NCBI GenBank assembly: GCA_025059995.1
Contig: JANXCF010000002.1
Span: 124,001 to 188,000, forward strand
Reading direction: 5' to 3'
Source of the DNA: Leptospiraceae bacterium
GTDB lineage: Bacteria; Spirochaetota; Leptospiria; Leptospirales; Leptonemataceae
DNA length: 64,000 nucleotides
Positions within the stretch are counted from its first letter, which is position 1; each line of letters opens with the position of its first letter. The notes under the pieces were generated by a model that was not told the DNA's origin, ran no database searches, and saw nothing but the letters and a program-made list of their open reading frames with translations. Shown one piece after another: positions 15,958 to 25,666 of the stretch. The translations under genes and the position numbers were made by a program.

Positions 15958-18459
15958 ATGAAATCCAACGATTTTCAGTTCACAAGATATCAAAAAAACT
16001 ATAATTACAAAAAATTTCTTTGGGAATTTCTTTTGAGGAGTGAAGTCATAGGATTTGGGGTATTAACGCCTATATATGCAATTATTGTTTATTTTTCATT
16101 GGATTTTCAAATAATCCATTTTAGTTTTTTGATTTCTGCTATTATCGCGGTTTTGATTCTTTTAATATATGTTTTTATATCAACCTTTGTGTTTTTGAAA
16201 CCCATTAAAAGACTGATAAAGTTCATATTTGAAAATGAAGGAAGTTTAAAAGAAGAAGAATTACGAAAATATCTAAATTTACTATTTCGTTTACCTTTAC
16301 GAAGGAGTATTGATGTTTTGATAAGAATCATTTTAGGATCAATTGTTTTTTCGGTAATATTGAGTTTATTTGTCGAACTTAATTTATTTCAGTTTGTAGT
16401 AATTACTTCGATTTTATTCATGTTTTCATCAAGTGGTGCATTGATTTATTACTTTTTATTGGAGTATATGGTAATCAAGTTAGTCAATAGCGAGGTCTTT
16501 CGTTCTAAGGTTCAAATTGCTAACTTAGAAAACATAAGATTTGTAAAACTTAAATATGTGGTATCTTATCTTTTGTTTTTGGTTTTTTTCTTTTTTGCCT
16601 CATCTGCTGGTTTTGTAAGCTCCCAGTTTGGGGAATATTGGAGCAAACAAATCCAGCGAGAAAGTTCCCTTCTAACTTTGATTAGTATTAAAGATGAATT
16701 AAATAGTTTCTTTATCAATCTTAAAAACGAAATGCAGAAAAACGAATTGAACTCCAAAGAAAAAATATCCCATAGTCATTTCCTTTCTACTCATCCAATT
16801 GTATTAGATTATGGTATTTTTGATTTAAAAGAAAATGAGTTTATTTATCTTCAATCTCATTATTTGCTTAATGAAATCGAAGAAATCAAAAAGTGGATTA
16901 AGAGTAATCAAAAAGAATCATTTTTCCCTTATACATTAACTAAAGGAGAACCCATCAGAGTCCTTGCTTGGATAAGACCTTTTCAAGATGAGTACTTTCA
17001 TGTTCTTTTTTTGAAGGCAAATGATTTGGAAAGAAAAATCTTTAGAAAATCTGAAAAAGATAATATGTTTTTTCTTACCGATGAAAAAGGAAATATTTTG
17101 ACTTCATCCAGCCTTGAGTTTTTAAATCAAAATGTAATAAATTTGAGTCCTTTGATTTCTTTGGAAAAAGAAAGTAGCTTTTTTGAGGATATTTCTTACA
17201 ATCGAAAATCTCATGAATTGCAGTATGTAAGTTCGAAAGTTTTTCCCTTTAAAATAGCTAATCTATTTGATGTTTCATTGTATCAAGAGCGGATTTCGTT
17301 TGCTGTTTTCTTGATTGTGAGTTTATTTTTAAGTGGTGGATTGATTCTTATTGGTATTATATTTTATGTTCTAAACACAAAACTAAAACACTTAGAAAAC
17401 ATCAATGAAGTCATAAATTTTTTATCGCAAGGTCGTTTTCATAGAGAGGTTTTATTGATTACAAATGATGAATTTGGTGATTTAGCTATATCCATCAGTA
17501 ATTTGAAAGAAAATTTATACGAAATCATTACTCAAACAAAAAAGGTGGTGAATTTGGTCAAGGACTCAGCCCAAAGTTTTATTGTTTTGGTGAATCAGTT
17601 GGTCCAGGATTCTGAGAATGAAGCGGCAACCACGGAAGAAATCTCTGCTACCATCGAAGAAATCTCAGCCAGCATGGATCGAATCTCAGAATATGCAAGC
17701 GAACAAAATCACTTGATTGAAAATCTCTCTAAAACTGTGAATGATCTGACTATTATAATCAAACAAGCTCAAGAAAATCTTAAAGAAATCAAAGAAATCA
17801 TAGCAGAAGCAGACACCCTCAAAAGTGAAAGTGAAAAAGAAATGAATACCATTACCAAGGCTATGGGGGAAATTCAAGAAACCTCAAGTAAAATTACTTC
17901 CATTACGGGGATTGTAAAAGACATAGCAGAACAAATCAATTTGCTATCACTGAATGCTTCTATTGAGGCAGCAAGAGCTGGTGAGTATGGGAAAGGTTTT
18001 GCTGTGGTAGCCGATGAGGTATCGAAATTAGCAGAAAAAACTCGAAGTAGCATAAAAGACATCAATACATTGATAAAAAATTCCAGCAATCAAATTCAGC
18101 AAGGAATTCAAATTACGAATAACTTCAAAGAACTATTAGGAAGACTTTTAAAGGAATTCCAAAAAATCCATCAGCTTAGCTCAAAGATTTCTGAGGTTAT
18201 AACCAAGCAAGAGTTTGTCAATGTTGGGGTATTATCACAAACAGATCAGGTGAAAAAGAAATCTCAAGAAGTTCAAAGAAGCACAGATGAGCAAAAATTA
18301 GCTGTAAGAGAAATTACTTCTTCGATTTCTACTATCAACCGTGCCATTTTGAGTTCTACTGAAAATGTTCGAAAGATACACTCAATCGCAAAAGAATTAG
18401 AAAGCAAAATCCAAGAAGTCGAGCAAGTATTACAATACTTTCATATCCAAGGAAATTAG
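15958..18459 (+). CDS. Methyl-accepting chemotaxis protein with multi-span N-terminus
   Basis: I start this 833-residue protein at the ATG at 15958, which has GAAGG seven bases upstream; the longer frame begins at a TTG. The N-terminal 220 residues contain about five hydrophobic spans, followed by a periplasmic region of about 200 residues without a recognised sensor fold. A further span ([21 protein letters not shown]) precedes a HAMP-like segment (about 470-530) and a long MA signalling domain. The conserved hairpin tip reads [22 protein letters not shown] (split here by position: about 652-673). There is no CheR-binding pentapeptide at the C-terminus. The ligand is unknown, and no che genes are adjacent. 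The stop overlaps the convergent HIT gene by four bases. Confidence 0.93.
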   Translation: MKSNDFQFTRYQKNYNYKKFLWEFLLRSEVIGFGVLTPIYAIIVYFSLDFQIIHFSFLISAIIAVLILLIYVFISTFVFLKPIKRLIKFIFENEGSLKEEELRKYLNLLFRLPLRRSIDVLIRIILGSIVFSVILSLFVELNLFQFVVITSILFMFSSSGALIYYFLLEYMVIKLVNSEVFRSKVQIANLENIRFVKLKYVVSYLLFLVFFFFASSAGFVSSQFGEYWSKQIQRESSLLTLISIKDELNSFFINLKNEMQKNELNSKEKISHSHFLSTHPIVLDYGIFDLKENEFIYLQSHYLLNEIEEIKKWIKSNQKESFFPYTLTKGEPIRVLAWIRPFQDEYFHVLFLKANDLERKIFRKSEKDNMFFLTDEKGNILTSSSLEFLNQNVINLSPLISLEKESSFFEDISYNRKSHELQYVSSKVFPFKIANLFDVSLYQERISFAVFLIVSLFLSGGLILIGIIFYVLNTKLKHLENINEVINFLSQGRFHREVLLITNDEFGDLAISISNLKENLYEIITQTKKVVNLVKDSAQSFIVLVNQLVQDSENEAATTEEISATIEEISASMDRISEYASEQNHLIENLSKTVNDLTIIIKQAQENLKEIKEIIAEADTLKSESEKEMNTITKAMGEIQETSSKITSITGIVKDIAEQINLLSLNASIEAARAGEYGKGFAVVADEVSKLAEKTRSSIKDINTLIKNSSNQIQQGIQITNNFKELLGRLLKEFQKIHQLSSKISEVITKQEFVNVGVLSQTDQVKKKSQEVQRSTDEQKLAVREITSSISTINRAILSSTENVRKIHSIAKELESKIQEVEQVLQYFHIQGN

Positions 18460-18800
18460 CCTGGTGGCCAACTGAAGGTTCTACCTGCTAAAATATGAAT
18501 ATGTAAGTGAAAAACCGTTTGTTGTGCATCTCGGTTGGTATTGATAACAACTCGATAACCATCTTCAGAAACACCAGCTATTTTTGCAATATAAGATGTT
18601 TTTGAAAGTAATTTGCCAAGAAGTCCCTCATCTTCGGGTCGAATTTCAGCCAAGGATGGTATATGTTTTTTGGGGATTACTAAAATATGAACTGGAGCTT
18701 GAGGATTGATATCATGAAATGCTGAGAGGTCTTCGTCTTCGTAAACAATTCTTGCGGGGATTTCTTTCGCAACAATACGGCAAAACACACAATTTTGCAT
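18456..18800 (-). CDS. HIT family protein (HinT-like nucleotide hydrolase)
   Basis: This 114-residue cytosolic protein belongs to the histidine-triad superfamily, which hydrolyses AMP-lysine-type phosphoramidates. The triad is H98-L-H100-I-H102 in [10 protein letters not shown]4 and C7 with a downstream histidine form the partial zinc site seen in many bacterial HinT proteins. [16 protein letters not shown] precedes the triad as expected. The sequence is full length for the family and covers the last four bases of the convergent chemoreceptor gene. The physiological substrate in bacteria is generally uncertain. Confidence 0.93.
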   Translation of the reverse strand: MQNCVFCRIVAKEIPARIVYEDEDLSAFHDINPQAPVHILVIPKKHIPSLAEIRPEDEGLLGKLLSKTSYIAKIAGVSEDGYRVVINTNRDAQQTVFHLHIHILAGRTFSWPPG

Positions 18801-18884
18801 AAGTAAAGAAATTTATGTTATTCTTTAAATTCAAATGTTTTTTTGTTTTACTTTAAAAATATTGAAGGAATTAAGGAATCAGCT

Positions 18885-19406
18885 ATGTTGGATTACATTA
18901 AACAGAACTGGCTTTCTTTGCTTATTATAACCCTTTTGATTGGATATTTGCTGTATCAACGAATCCCTTTATACATTTCGAATTCGAAGTTAGAAAATCA
19001 AGAAATCACTGTTAATTTGCGGTTTCAAAAACTCAATGGAGAAATCATTACATTAGAAGATTTGAAAAACAAAACCATCGTTTTGAACTTTTGGGCAACT
19101 TGGTGTATGCCTTGTAAAATAGAAATGCCCCTTTTGGAAAATACATACAACGATTTGAAAGATCATGTTGAGATTTTAGGAATCACGATTGAAGAAAAAG
19201 ACACCGTGATTCGCTATTTAGAAAATCATAAGGTTTCCTATCCTATCATTTTAGATACGGATTATTCAATCACTGAATATTTTAACATCATGGGATATCC
19301 TTCTATCATTATCATCAAAGACAATAAAATTGTTAGTGCTTCGACAGGTTTGAATCCTCTGATTAAGTGGAAGATTCGCTGGTATGCAACAAATTCGATT
19401 TTTTGA
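18885..19406 (+). CDS. Membrane-anchored thioredoxin-like protein (TlpA/ResA type)
   Basis: I start this 173-residue protein at the ATG at 18885, which has AAGG eight bases upstream; the open frame extends to a TTG at 18843. A single N-terminal membrane span (about 9-26) anchors a thioredoxin fold whose active site is WC74-M-P-C77. LNFWATWC and the later IMGYPSIIII cis-proline segment are standard for TlpA/ResA. It probably reduces or exchanges disulfides on periplasmic proteins such as apocytochromes. Its TGA stop overlaps the ATG of the large FAD/Fe-S dehydrogenase (TGATG), which suggests joint expression. Confidence 0.88.
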   Translation: MLDYIKQNWLSLLIITLLIGYLLYQRIPLYISNSKLENQEITVNLRFQKLNGEIITLEDLKNKTIVLNFWATWCMPCKIEMPLLENTYNDLKDHVEILGITIEEKDTVIRYLENHKVSYPIILDTDYSITEYFNIMGYPSIIIIKDNKIVSASTGLNPLIKWKIRWYATNSIF

Positions 19407-22246
19407 TGGAACTTAAAAAATCAAAACTCATTTCACTTGTCCAAAAAAAAATCCCAAAAGAACGAATCCTTTCAAAAGAAGTTGATTTGATTTCTTATTC
19501 TTATGATGCGAGTTTTTATTTTCTCAAACCTCAACTTGTTGTAAGACCACTCAATCTCGATGAAGTTCAGTTTTTACTCGAAATAGCAAATGAAGAAAAA
19601 ATTCCTCTCACGTTTCGAGCTGCTGGAACAAGTTTATCAGGGCAAGCCGTTGGTGAAGGAATTATTGTTGATCTATCTTTTGGATGGAAAAATTACGAAA
19701 TCCTCCACAATGGAGAGAGTATTCGATTCGAACCAGGGATCATTGGTAATCATTTGAATGTCTTTTTGAAGCCATACAAAAGAAAGATTGGACCTGATCC
19801 TGCTTCCATCAATGCTTGTATGATGGGGGGTATCTTAGCCAATAATGCCAGTGGGATGTGTTGTGGTGTAGAATTCAATTCTTACCATACGTTAAAAAAC
19901 ATCAAGGTTTTATTAGCAAATGGTTATGTCTTAGACACGTTTGATCCTGATTGTGAAGAAAAACTGCAAAAATATCAGCCTGAAATCTATCAGGGGATTC
20001 TCAAAATCAAAAGAAAGATTGAAAATCACCCAGAATTAAAACAAAAAATCCAAACCAAATTTCAAATCAAGAACACAACAGGTTATTCCTTGAATGCCTT
20101 TGTAGATTTTGAAAGAGCTACCGATATCTTAGCCCATTTGATGATTGGTTCAGAGGGAACATTAGGTTTTATTGCCGAAGCAGAGTTACGAACAATTCCG
20201 GACCCAACCTTCAAATACACAGGACTTTTATGTTTTGAGGATATTTTTCAAGCATGTGAATCCATCCCACTTCTGAAAAAACTAAACGCTGTAGCTATAG
20301 AATTGATGGATCGTTCTTCCATTCGTTCAGTGGAGAATTCTCCCTATGTCCCTGAATATTTAAAAGAGCTCCCTGAAACTTCCACAGTTCTTTTGGTAGA
20401 GTTTGAATTTGAAAATCCAAAAGATTTAGAAGAATTTCAAAAAGATTTCCCTCAAAAAATCCAGAACTTAAAGTTAGTGATTCCTTCGGATTTTTCAAGT
20501 GATGAAGAGAAACGAAATATTTTGTGGAATATACGAAAAGGGCTTTTCCCCAGTGTTGGGGCAGTCCGAAAAAAGGGAACCACTGTAATCATCGAAGATG
20601 TGGCGTTCCCTTTGGAGAAACTACCATATGCAACGTTGGATCTACAGGCTTTATTCAAAAAACATGGATATGAAAATGCCATCATTTTTGGTCATGCCAA
20701 AGATGGAAATCTGCATTTTGTGATCACACAAAAATTCGAAACCAAAGAGGAAATACGTCAGTATGATGAATTTCTTAAAGACGTGGTTTCACTGGTTGTG
20801 GATAAATACCAGGGTTCTTTAAAGGCTGAGCATGGCACAGGAAGAAATATTGCCCCTTTTGTGGAAAAAGAATGGGGTAGGGAGCTCTATGAAATCATGC
20901 ACGAAATCAAAACTCTTTTAGACCCAAATGGGATTTTGAATCCGGGTGTGATTTTGAATCCTAATCCAAATGCTCATATTGAAAATCTAAAACAAATTCC
21001 GAAGTTTGTTGAAGAAAATGTCGTTGCAAATGATTTTTGGAAAATCCAAAATGAACTCTCTGAAAAGTGTATTGAATGTGGTTTTTGTGAATCGGTTTGT
21101 CCGAGTAAGAATCTCACCACAACACCCCGTAAAAGAATCATACTCTATCGAGAAACAATACGAAACCCAAAATTTTTAGATGCACATCTTCATGATTTTG
21201 AGCATTATTTTTTCGAAACTTGTGTGAAATGTGGTCTTTGTGAAACACCATGCCCAGTAAAGATCAATACAGGAAATTTGGTAAAATCCATCAAAGACAA
21301 AGAGCACGGTCTCCTATCCAACCAGATTGCGAAGAAGTCGGTGAAGTTTTTTTATTTTATCGAGAAGTTTATACGACTCCAACTTTCTTTGGTTTTCTTT
21401 CTCAAGAAGATTTTTTCTTTTTTTGTTTCATATTTTGAGTCACTCACATATCGCTTGAATCAAATCCTCAAGACACCTGTTTATTATAGAGAGCTGCCAC
21501 CTCCCTCTAAATGGAAGAAGTTGATAAAAAACTCCCTCAAAACAAGCAAATCAACAAAACCTGATTTTTATTATTTCCCCACTTGTTTGAGTAGGGTGTT
21601 TGGAACTCACAATGGTTATGATTTAGTGGAGCTCGTTCCTAAGATTGCCGAAAAACTTTCCCTCCGGGTTGAGGTTCTTCCCACACAGGGTTTATGTTGC
21701 TCCCAACCCTATGAAAGTAAAGGATTTCTTGATGCACAAAAAGAAATGATTCAAAAAACCCGAAATTTTCTTGAAAGAGTTGATCCGAAAATACCCATCA
21801 TCGTTGAGAATACTTCTTGTTCATATGTATTCAAAATCAAAAGAGAGTATAAAGATTTTCAATTTCTTGATTCAATTGAGTGGATAGAAATCTTACAAAA
21901 GCAGTTTCCCCATCGTTTTCGGAAAGTCTATCAAACACTTTATGTCCAAAATATTTGTTCTGTTCAAAAGTTGAATGCGACAAAAAAACTAATTTCTATT
22001 CTGACGCCTATCGCTCAAAAAGTAGAAGTTTCTTCATTTTCAGAATGTTGTGGTTTTGCAGGAGATAAAGGCATATACACCCCCGACGTCATGAAGTCAT
22101 CTACTCAACAAATCAAAGAAAGGTTAGAGACAAAACAATACGATGGCTATGTAAGTAGTAATCTTACGTGCGAATTAGGTCTGACCATTGGGACTAAAAA
22201 GAACTTCAAGCACCATTTGTATTATATTTTTATGAGCCTATTATAA
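19406..22246 (+). CDS. FAD-linked oxidase with Fe-S and CCG domains (D-lactate / D-2-hydroxyacid dehydrogenase type)
   Basis: This 946-residue protein fuses what other bacteria split into GlcD- and GlcF-like parts. The N-terminal PCMH-type FAD domain shows FRAAGTSLSGQAVGEG and GPDPASINACMMGGILANNASG. The cap domain includes GHAKDGNLHFVIT and AEHGTGRNIAPFV. Two 4Fe-4S motifs follow, CIECGFCESVCP (about 554-565) and CVKCGLCETPCP (about 607-618), then two CCG-type cysteine segments near 765 and 881. The layout matches YdiJ-like and bacterial membrane-associated D-lactate/D-2-hydroxyglutarate dehydrogenases that feed electrons to quinones. The exact substrate cannot be read. The start overlaps the thioredoxin stop, and the 3' end overlaps the convergent SDR gene by six bases. 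Confidence 0.88.
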   Translation: MELKKSKLISLVQKKIPKERILSKEVDLISYSYDASFYFLKPQLVVRPLNLDEVQFLLEIANEEKIPLTFRAAGTSLSGQAVGEGIIVDLSFGWKNYEILHNGESIRFEPGIIGNHLNVFLKPYKRKIGPDPASINACMMGGILANNASGMCCGVEFNSYHTLKNIKVLLANGYVLDTFDPDCEEKLQKYQPEIYQGILKIKRKIENHPELKQKIQTKFQIKNTTGYSLNAFVDFERATDILAHLMIGSEGTLGFIAEAELRTIPDPTFKYTGLLCFEDIFQACESIPLLKKLNAVAIELMDRSSIRSVENSPYVPEYLKELPETSTVLLVEFEFENPKDLEEFQKDFPQKIQNLKLVIPSDFSSDEEKRNILWNIRKGLFPSVGAVRKKGTTVIIEDVAFPLEKLPYATLDLQALFKKHGYENAIIFGHAKDGNLHFVITQKFETKEEIRQYDEFLKDVVSLVVDKYQGSLKAEHGTGRNIAPFVEKEWGRELYEIMHEIKTLLDPNGILNPGVILNPNPNAHIENLKQIPKFVEENVVANDFWKIQNELSEKCIECGFCESVCPSKNLTTTPRKRIILYRETIRNPKFLDAHLHDFEHYFFETCVKCGLCETPCPVKINTGNLVKSIKDKEHGLLSNQIAKKSVKFFYFIEKFIRLQLSLVFFLKKIFSFFVSYFESLTYRLNQILKTPVYYRELPPPSKWKKLIKNSLKTSKSTKPDFYYFPTCLSRVFGTHNGYDLVELVPKIAEKLSLRVEVLPTQGLCCSQPYESKGFLDAQKEMIQKTRNFLERVDPKIPIIVENTSCSYVFKIKREYKDFQFLDSIEWIEILQKQFPHRFRKVYQTLYVQNICSVQKLNATKKLISILTPIAQKVEVSSFSECCGFAGDKGIYTPDVMKSSTQQIKERLETKQYDGYVSSNLTCELGLTIGTKKNFKHHLYYIFMSLL

Positions 22247-23071
22247 ATATTTTTTTATTACTTCTTTTGTTTTCATGTAGAGTTCTTGTTGGTGGGATTT
22301 TATATAGGTTTCCGATGAGCTTTTATCGATTCTGCTATTATTGAAATATTTTCCTGTAATCGATTTGACTTCATCGGATGTGGCTAAATACAGGGAGGTT
22401 TTTATCCCTTCGGTTATGGGAGCTCCCCTCATGCCGAAATTTTCCCTTAGTATTTTTGTATCAATCACTCCCGGATGTAATGAGTTCACCGTAATAGAAT
22501 GATCTTTATAGATGTCAGCTATATAATAGCCATACATGATTTGTGCCATTTTGGAATTAGCATAAGCCATATAGCCATTGAAACTTTTCGGATAAAACCA
22601 ATCGTTGAAGGAATACCTTCCACTTTGATGGGCAATGCTGCTTACTAAGATAATTCGCATGGGATCATTATTTCGCTTTCGTTCTTCTTTTGATTTACTG
22701 AAAAAAGAAAATAACTTTTCATTTATCAAAACGTTTGAAACAAAATTTACTGCCATGGTTTTTTCGATCTTGTCGGGATTCCATTGAAGCCTTTGTTCAT
22801 ACGTTCCAGCGTTGTGAATGAAGACATCTATTTTATCAAAATCCTTTTGGATGTCTTCGCACATCCTTGTGACTTGTTCAAAATCCGCAAGATCCGAAAG
22901 ATAACCTTTGACGGTGATTCCTGTTTGATCTTTGACTTCTTTTAGTGTTTGATTCAATCGTTCTTGTTTTCTTCCGTGAAAAATGACTTCGTAGTCTTTT
23001 TTCAGAAGCTCAATTCCTAAAGCTTTTCCAATTCCATCGGTAGAGCCTGTAATAAAGATTAGTTTCTTCAT
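22241..23071 (-). CDS. Short-chain dehydrogenase/reductase
   Basis: This 276-residue protein is a classical SDR. It has the cofactor loop TGSTDGIG (8-15), HNAG (86-89), the catalytic serine in VSSIAHQSG (S144/S145) and the YxxxK pair Y170/K174 in MAYANSKMAQ. HGRK after strand 2 favours NADP(H). VNSLHPGVIDT resembles retinol-dehydrogenase-like and WW-domain-like SDRs, whose bacterial substrates are mostly unknown. It lies four bases downstream of the XPB helicase gene on the same strand, so the two are probably co-transcribed without an obvious functional link. Confidence 0.88.
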   Translation of the reverse strand: MKKLIFITGSTDGIGKALGIELLKKDYEVIFHGRKQERLNQTLKEVKDQTGITVKGYLSDLADFEQVTRMCEDIQKDFDKIDVFIHNAGTYEQRLQWNPDKIEKTMAVNFVSNVLINEKLFSFFSKSKEERKRNNDPMRIILVSSIAHQSGRYSFNDWFYPKSFNGYMAYANSKMAQIMYGYYIADIYKDHSITVNSLHPGVIDTKILRENFGMRGAPITEGIKTSLYLATSDEVKSITGKYFNNSRIDKSSSETYIKSHQQELYMKTKEVIKKYL

Positions 23072-23075
23072 AGGT

Positions 23076-24791
23076 TTACCTCTGAGTTATGATTTCTTTT
23101 GCTTTCCCTTTCATTTTTTGGTATTCCTCAAATGTGTAGATTTGATATTCATAGCCTTGTTCTGTCAAAAATAGTTGGCGATTTTGAGCAAAGGTTTCTT
23201 CGGTTGTGTCTCTTGATACAATCGTATAGAAGTATGCCATATTGTCTTTCCCTTTTGGGCGTAGTATCCTTCCTAATCGTTGAGCTTCTTCCTGGCGTGA
23301 GCCGAAAGTTCCACTGACTTGAATGGCAACACGAGCATCAGGTAGATCAATAGAGAAATTGGCTACTCGCGAAACAATCAAACAGGGTTCTTTTTCTTCT
23401 CGGAAGGCTTTGTAAAGTCTTTCCCTTTCTGATAGGGGGGTTTGCCCTGTGATGATAGGTAGTTTGAATCGTTTGGCTATGGTATTTAACTGATCAAGAT
23501 ATTGACCAATGATGAGAACATTATTCCACTCATGTTCATCCAAAATGGCTTTGATAACCTCTAACTTTAATGGGTTTTCAGAAGCTATTCGATACTTTTC
23601 GCGATCATCAGAAACAGAATACTTGGCACGAAGTTCTTCATCCATGTCTATACGGATTTCTATACACTTAGCACTGGCAATCCAAGAGAGCTTTTCTAAA
23701 TCCTTCCATGGGATATCATACTTTTTTGGTCCGATCAGAGAAAAAACATCTTCTTCTAATCCATCTTCTCGAACTAAGGTAGCAGTTAATCCCAATCTAC
23801 GCTTTGCTTGTAATTCCGAGGTCAAACGAAAAACGGGAGCAGGAAGCAAATGAACTTCGTCATAAATAATTAGTCCCCAGTTGGCAGCACTAAAAAGATG
23901 ATAGTGTGTAAACTCGCCTCCTTTTTTCTTTCTATGGGTTACGATATTGTAGGTGGCAATCGTGATGGGACGAATTTCTTTCTTTTCGCCGCTGTATTCC
24001 CCTATGTCTTCTTCTGGAATGTCGGTTTTATCTAAGATTTCGTTTTTCCATTGCCGAATGGATAAAGTATTCGTAACTAAAATCAATGTGTAAGCTCCGA
24101 CCAATTGCATCACACCTAAACCAACGATAGTTTTTCCTGCTCCACAGGGAAGAACAATCACACCCGATCCTCCGTATTTACTTCCCCCTGCATGAAAGAT
24201 TTCGACAGCTTTACGTTGGTAATCCCTCATTCCGAAAGACTTTCCGGAACGAGTAACAGCTCGAAAATTAAAATGATACGCAGCCCCTTCTTCATAACCA
24301 GCTAAATCTTCAACGGGATAACCAACTTTAATCAATGCGTGTTTGATGTGTCCTCGGTATTCTTTTAAAATAGCAATGCGATTTGGTTGAACTTCTTTGA
24401 TAAAGTTTTGGATAGCTCTATGATGAGCGATTTCTTTCAAAAAGTTAGGTTCTTCGGAAATGATATAAAGCTCACCATCTTCTTCTTTTACGAGTTTTAC
24501 TTTTCCATATCGTGAGATTTGTTCTTGGATTTCTTTGATGACATTTTTGGGTAGGGGATATTTAGTGAATTCTTCTAAACCATTCAAGATTTCCTCTGCC
24601 GTCATACCACTTGAGGCAGCATTCCACAATGACAATGGTGTTATTCGATAAGTATGGAAATGTTCAGGACTTTTCTCTAAATCCGCAAATTTACTACAAA
24701 ACGCTCGGCATTCTTCAAATCGAGGGTTATGAACCTCTAAGAGTAAGGTTTTATCAGACTGAACAATTAAAGGATTGTTAATGTTTGGCAT
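23076..24791 (-). CDS. XPB/Ssl2-type DNA repair helicase
   Basis: This 571-residue superfamily 2 helicase resembles eukaryotic and archaeal XPB, which opens DNA in nucleotide excision repair and transcription. An N-terminal damage-recognition-like region (LSLWNAASSGMTAEEIL) precedes a Q-motif-like RDYQRKAV (189-196), Walker A PCGAGKT with K220, motif II DEVH, motif III LTATLVREDG (which also contains the XPB-specific RED triplet) and motif VI QEEAQRLGRILRP. Bacterial XPB is known from spirochaetes and actinobacteria. The archaeal partner nuclease Bax1 is not encoded nearby. AAGGAA precedes the ATG. The neighbours are the SDR gene on the same strand and a divergent YaaR gene. Confidence 0.92.
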   Translation of the reverse strand: MPNINNPLIVQSDKTLLLEVHNPRFEECRAFCSKFADLEKSPEHFHTYRITPLSLWNAASSGMTAEEILNGLEEFTKYPLPKNVIKEIQEQISRYGKVKLVKEEDGELYIISEEPNFLKEIAHHRAIQNFIKEVQPNRIAILKEYRGHIKHALIKVGYPVEDLAGYEEGAAYHFNFRAVTRSGKSFGMRDYQRKAVEIFHAGGSKYGGSGVIVLPCGAGKTIVGLGVMQLVGAYTLILVTNTLSIRQWKNEILDKTDIPEEDIGEYSGEKKEIRPITIATYNIVTHRKKKGGEFTHYHLFSAANWGLIIYDEVHLLPAPVFRLTSELQAKRRLGLTATLVREDGLEEDVFSLIGPKKYDIPWKDLEKLSWIASAKCIEIRIDMDEELRAKYSVSDDREKYRIASENPLKLEVIKAILDEHEWNNVLIIGQYLDQLNTIAKRFKLPIITGQTPLSERERLYKAFREEKEPCLIVSRVANFSIDLPDARVAIQVSGTFGSRQEEAQRLGRILRPKGKDNMAYFYTIVSRDTTEETFAQNRQLFLTEQGYEYQIYTFEEYQKMKGKAKEIITQR

Positions 24792-25008
24792 ATTGTTCCT
24801 TAAAATTTTTATTAACTAAGAAAAGAAAAACTTAAGCAAGATATGACAATTGAAATTCCTTTTGTTTGTCAAGTAAAATTTCGCTGAATGTTTGAAAATT
24901 TATCAACTCAGATTTCAATGTGTAAATGAAAATCTAAAAATTATTGAAAAAAGAGAAAAAAGAAAAAACAAATCATGACAAAATAAAATAAATTCCGAAG
25001 GGAAATAT

Positions 25009-25521
25009 ATGATTTCCATCGAGCAAGGAATTGTAAAAAATCAAACATCAAGTTCATGGAGATTGACTCAGACAAATGCTCAATCTACCAGAGAAACAAA
25101 AGAAACAAAAAAAGAAAAACGTGTTGAAGACAAAGAAAATCATAAACCAAAAGAATCGAATTTTTTAGAAATCTTAGAGGAATTTATCCCATCAAAAAAA
25201 GAGCCGGAATTGCATCAACTTTGGGTAAGGCTTCCTGAAGTTGAAAGTGAATTAATCAAAAATCCCACAGAAGATATATTAGAAGAATACAAAAACTTAG
25301 TAAGACAGATTGCAAAACTCCAGATTGAAAAGAATGTCAAAATCCAGACCCTCAAACGAAAAAATTCCGCTGGTAAAGAGTTTCTTCTTTCTTATGTGAA
25401 AATCATCGATGAAAAACTTCACAAAATGACGTTAGCCATTCAATCCAAAAGAAATACAGCGTTTGAAATTCTCAGAAACCTACGTGAAATTCGAGGATTG
25501 TTAATTGATATGCGAAGTTAA
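25009..25521 (+). CDS. YaaR family (DUF327) protein
   Basis: This 170-residue protein has a charged, disordered N-terminal third (Lys/Glu/Thr-rich to about residue 45) and a helical C-terminal part. The C-terminal half matches the DUF327/YaaR pattern: EYKNLVRQI, then a short R-K-N-S-A-G-K segment, YVKIIDEKLHKMTLAI and finally LREIRGLLIDM. The family is found in Firmicutes and spirochaetes and has no firm function. A good ribosome-binding site (GAAGGGAA) precedes the ATG. The 217-base upstream gap, shared with divergent XPB, holds a TTGACA on the XPB strand but no convincing -10. The 145 bases after the stop separate it from convergent nadB and show no strong terminator. Confidence 0.7.
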   Translation: MISIEQGIVKNQTSSSWRLTQTNAQSTRETKETKKEKRVEDKENHKPKESNFLEILEEFIPSKKEPELHQLWVRLPEVESELIKNPTEDILEEYKNLVRQIAKLQIEKNVKIQTLKRKNSAGKEFLLSYVKIIDEKLHKMTLAIQSKRNTAFEILRNLREIRGLLIDMRS

Positions 25522-25666
25522 AGTAAAGTTTTTTCAATTTAGCCAAAACCCACTCTTTTGTTTTTATAAAAAGCATATGATTGAAATCAAAAAGTGATGT
25601 TTAAGGTGTTTTAATTTTTGTTGTGGTTGAGTAAGTTGGTTTTTTTATTAATTTTGGCTTTAAAAA

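Noticed and set aside
23509-23853. 114-codon open frame antisense to the XPB helicase
   Set aside because: It is fully inside the helicase gene, Ser-rich, and unsupported by a start signal.
24862-24880. TTGACA on the minus strand upstream of the XPB gene
   Set aside because: No -10 hexamer better than TGTCAT lies at 16-18 bases, so I did not list it as a promoter.
25539-25660. AGCCAAAA and TTTTGGCT flanking the YaaR-nadB gap as a possible terminator stem
   Set aside because: The arms are more than 100 bases apart and short, so they are unlikely to form a termination hairpin.
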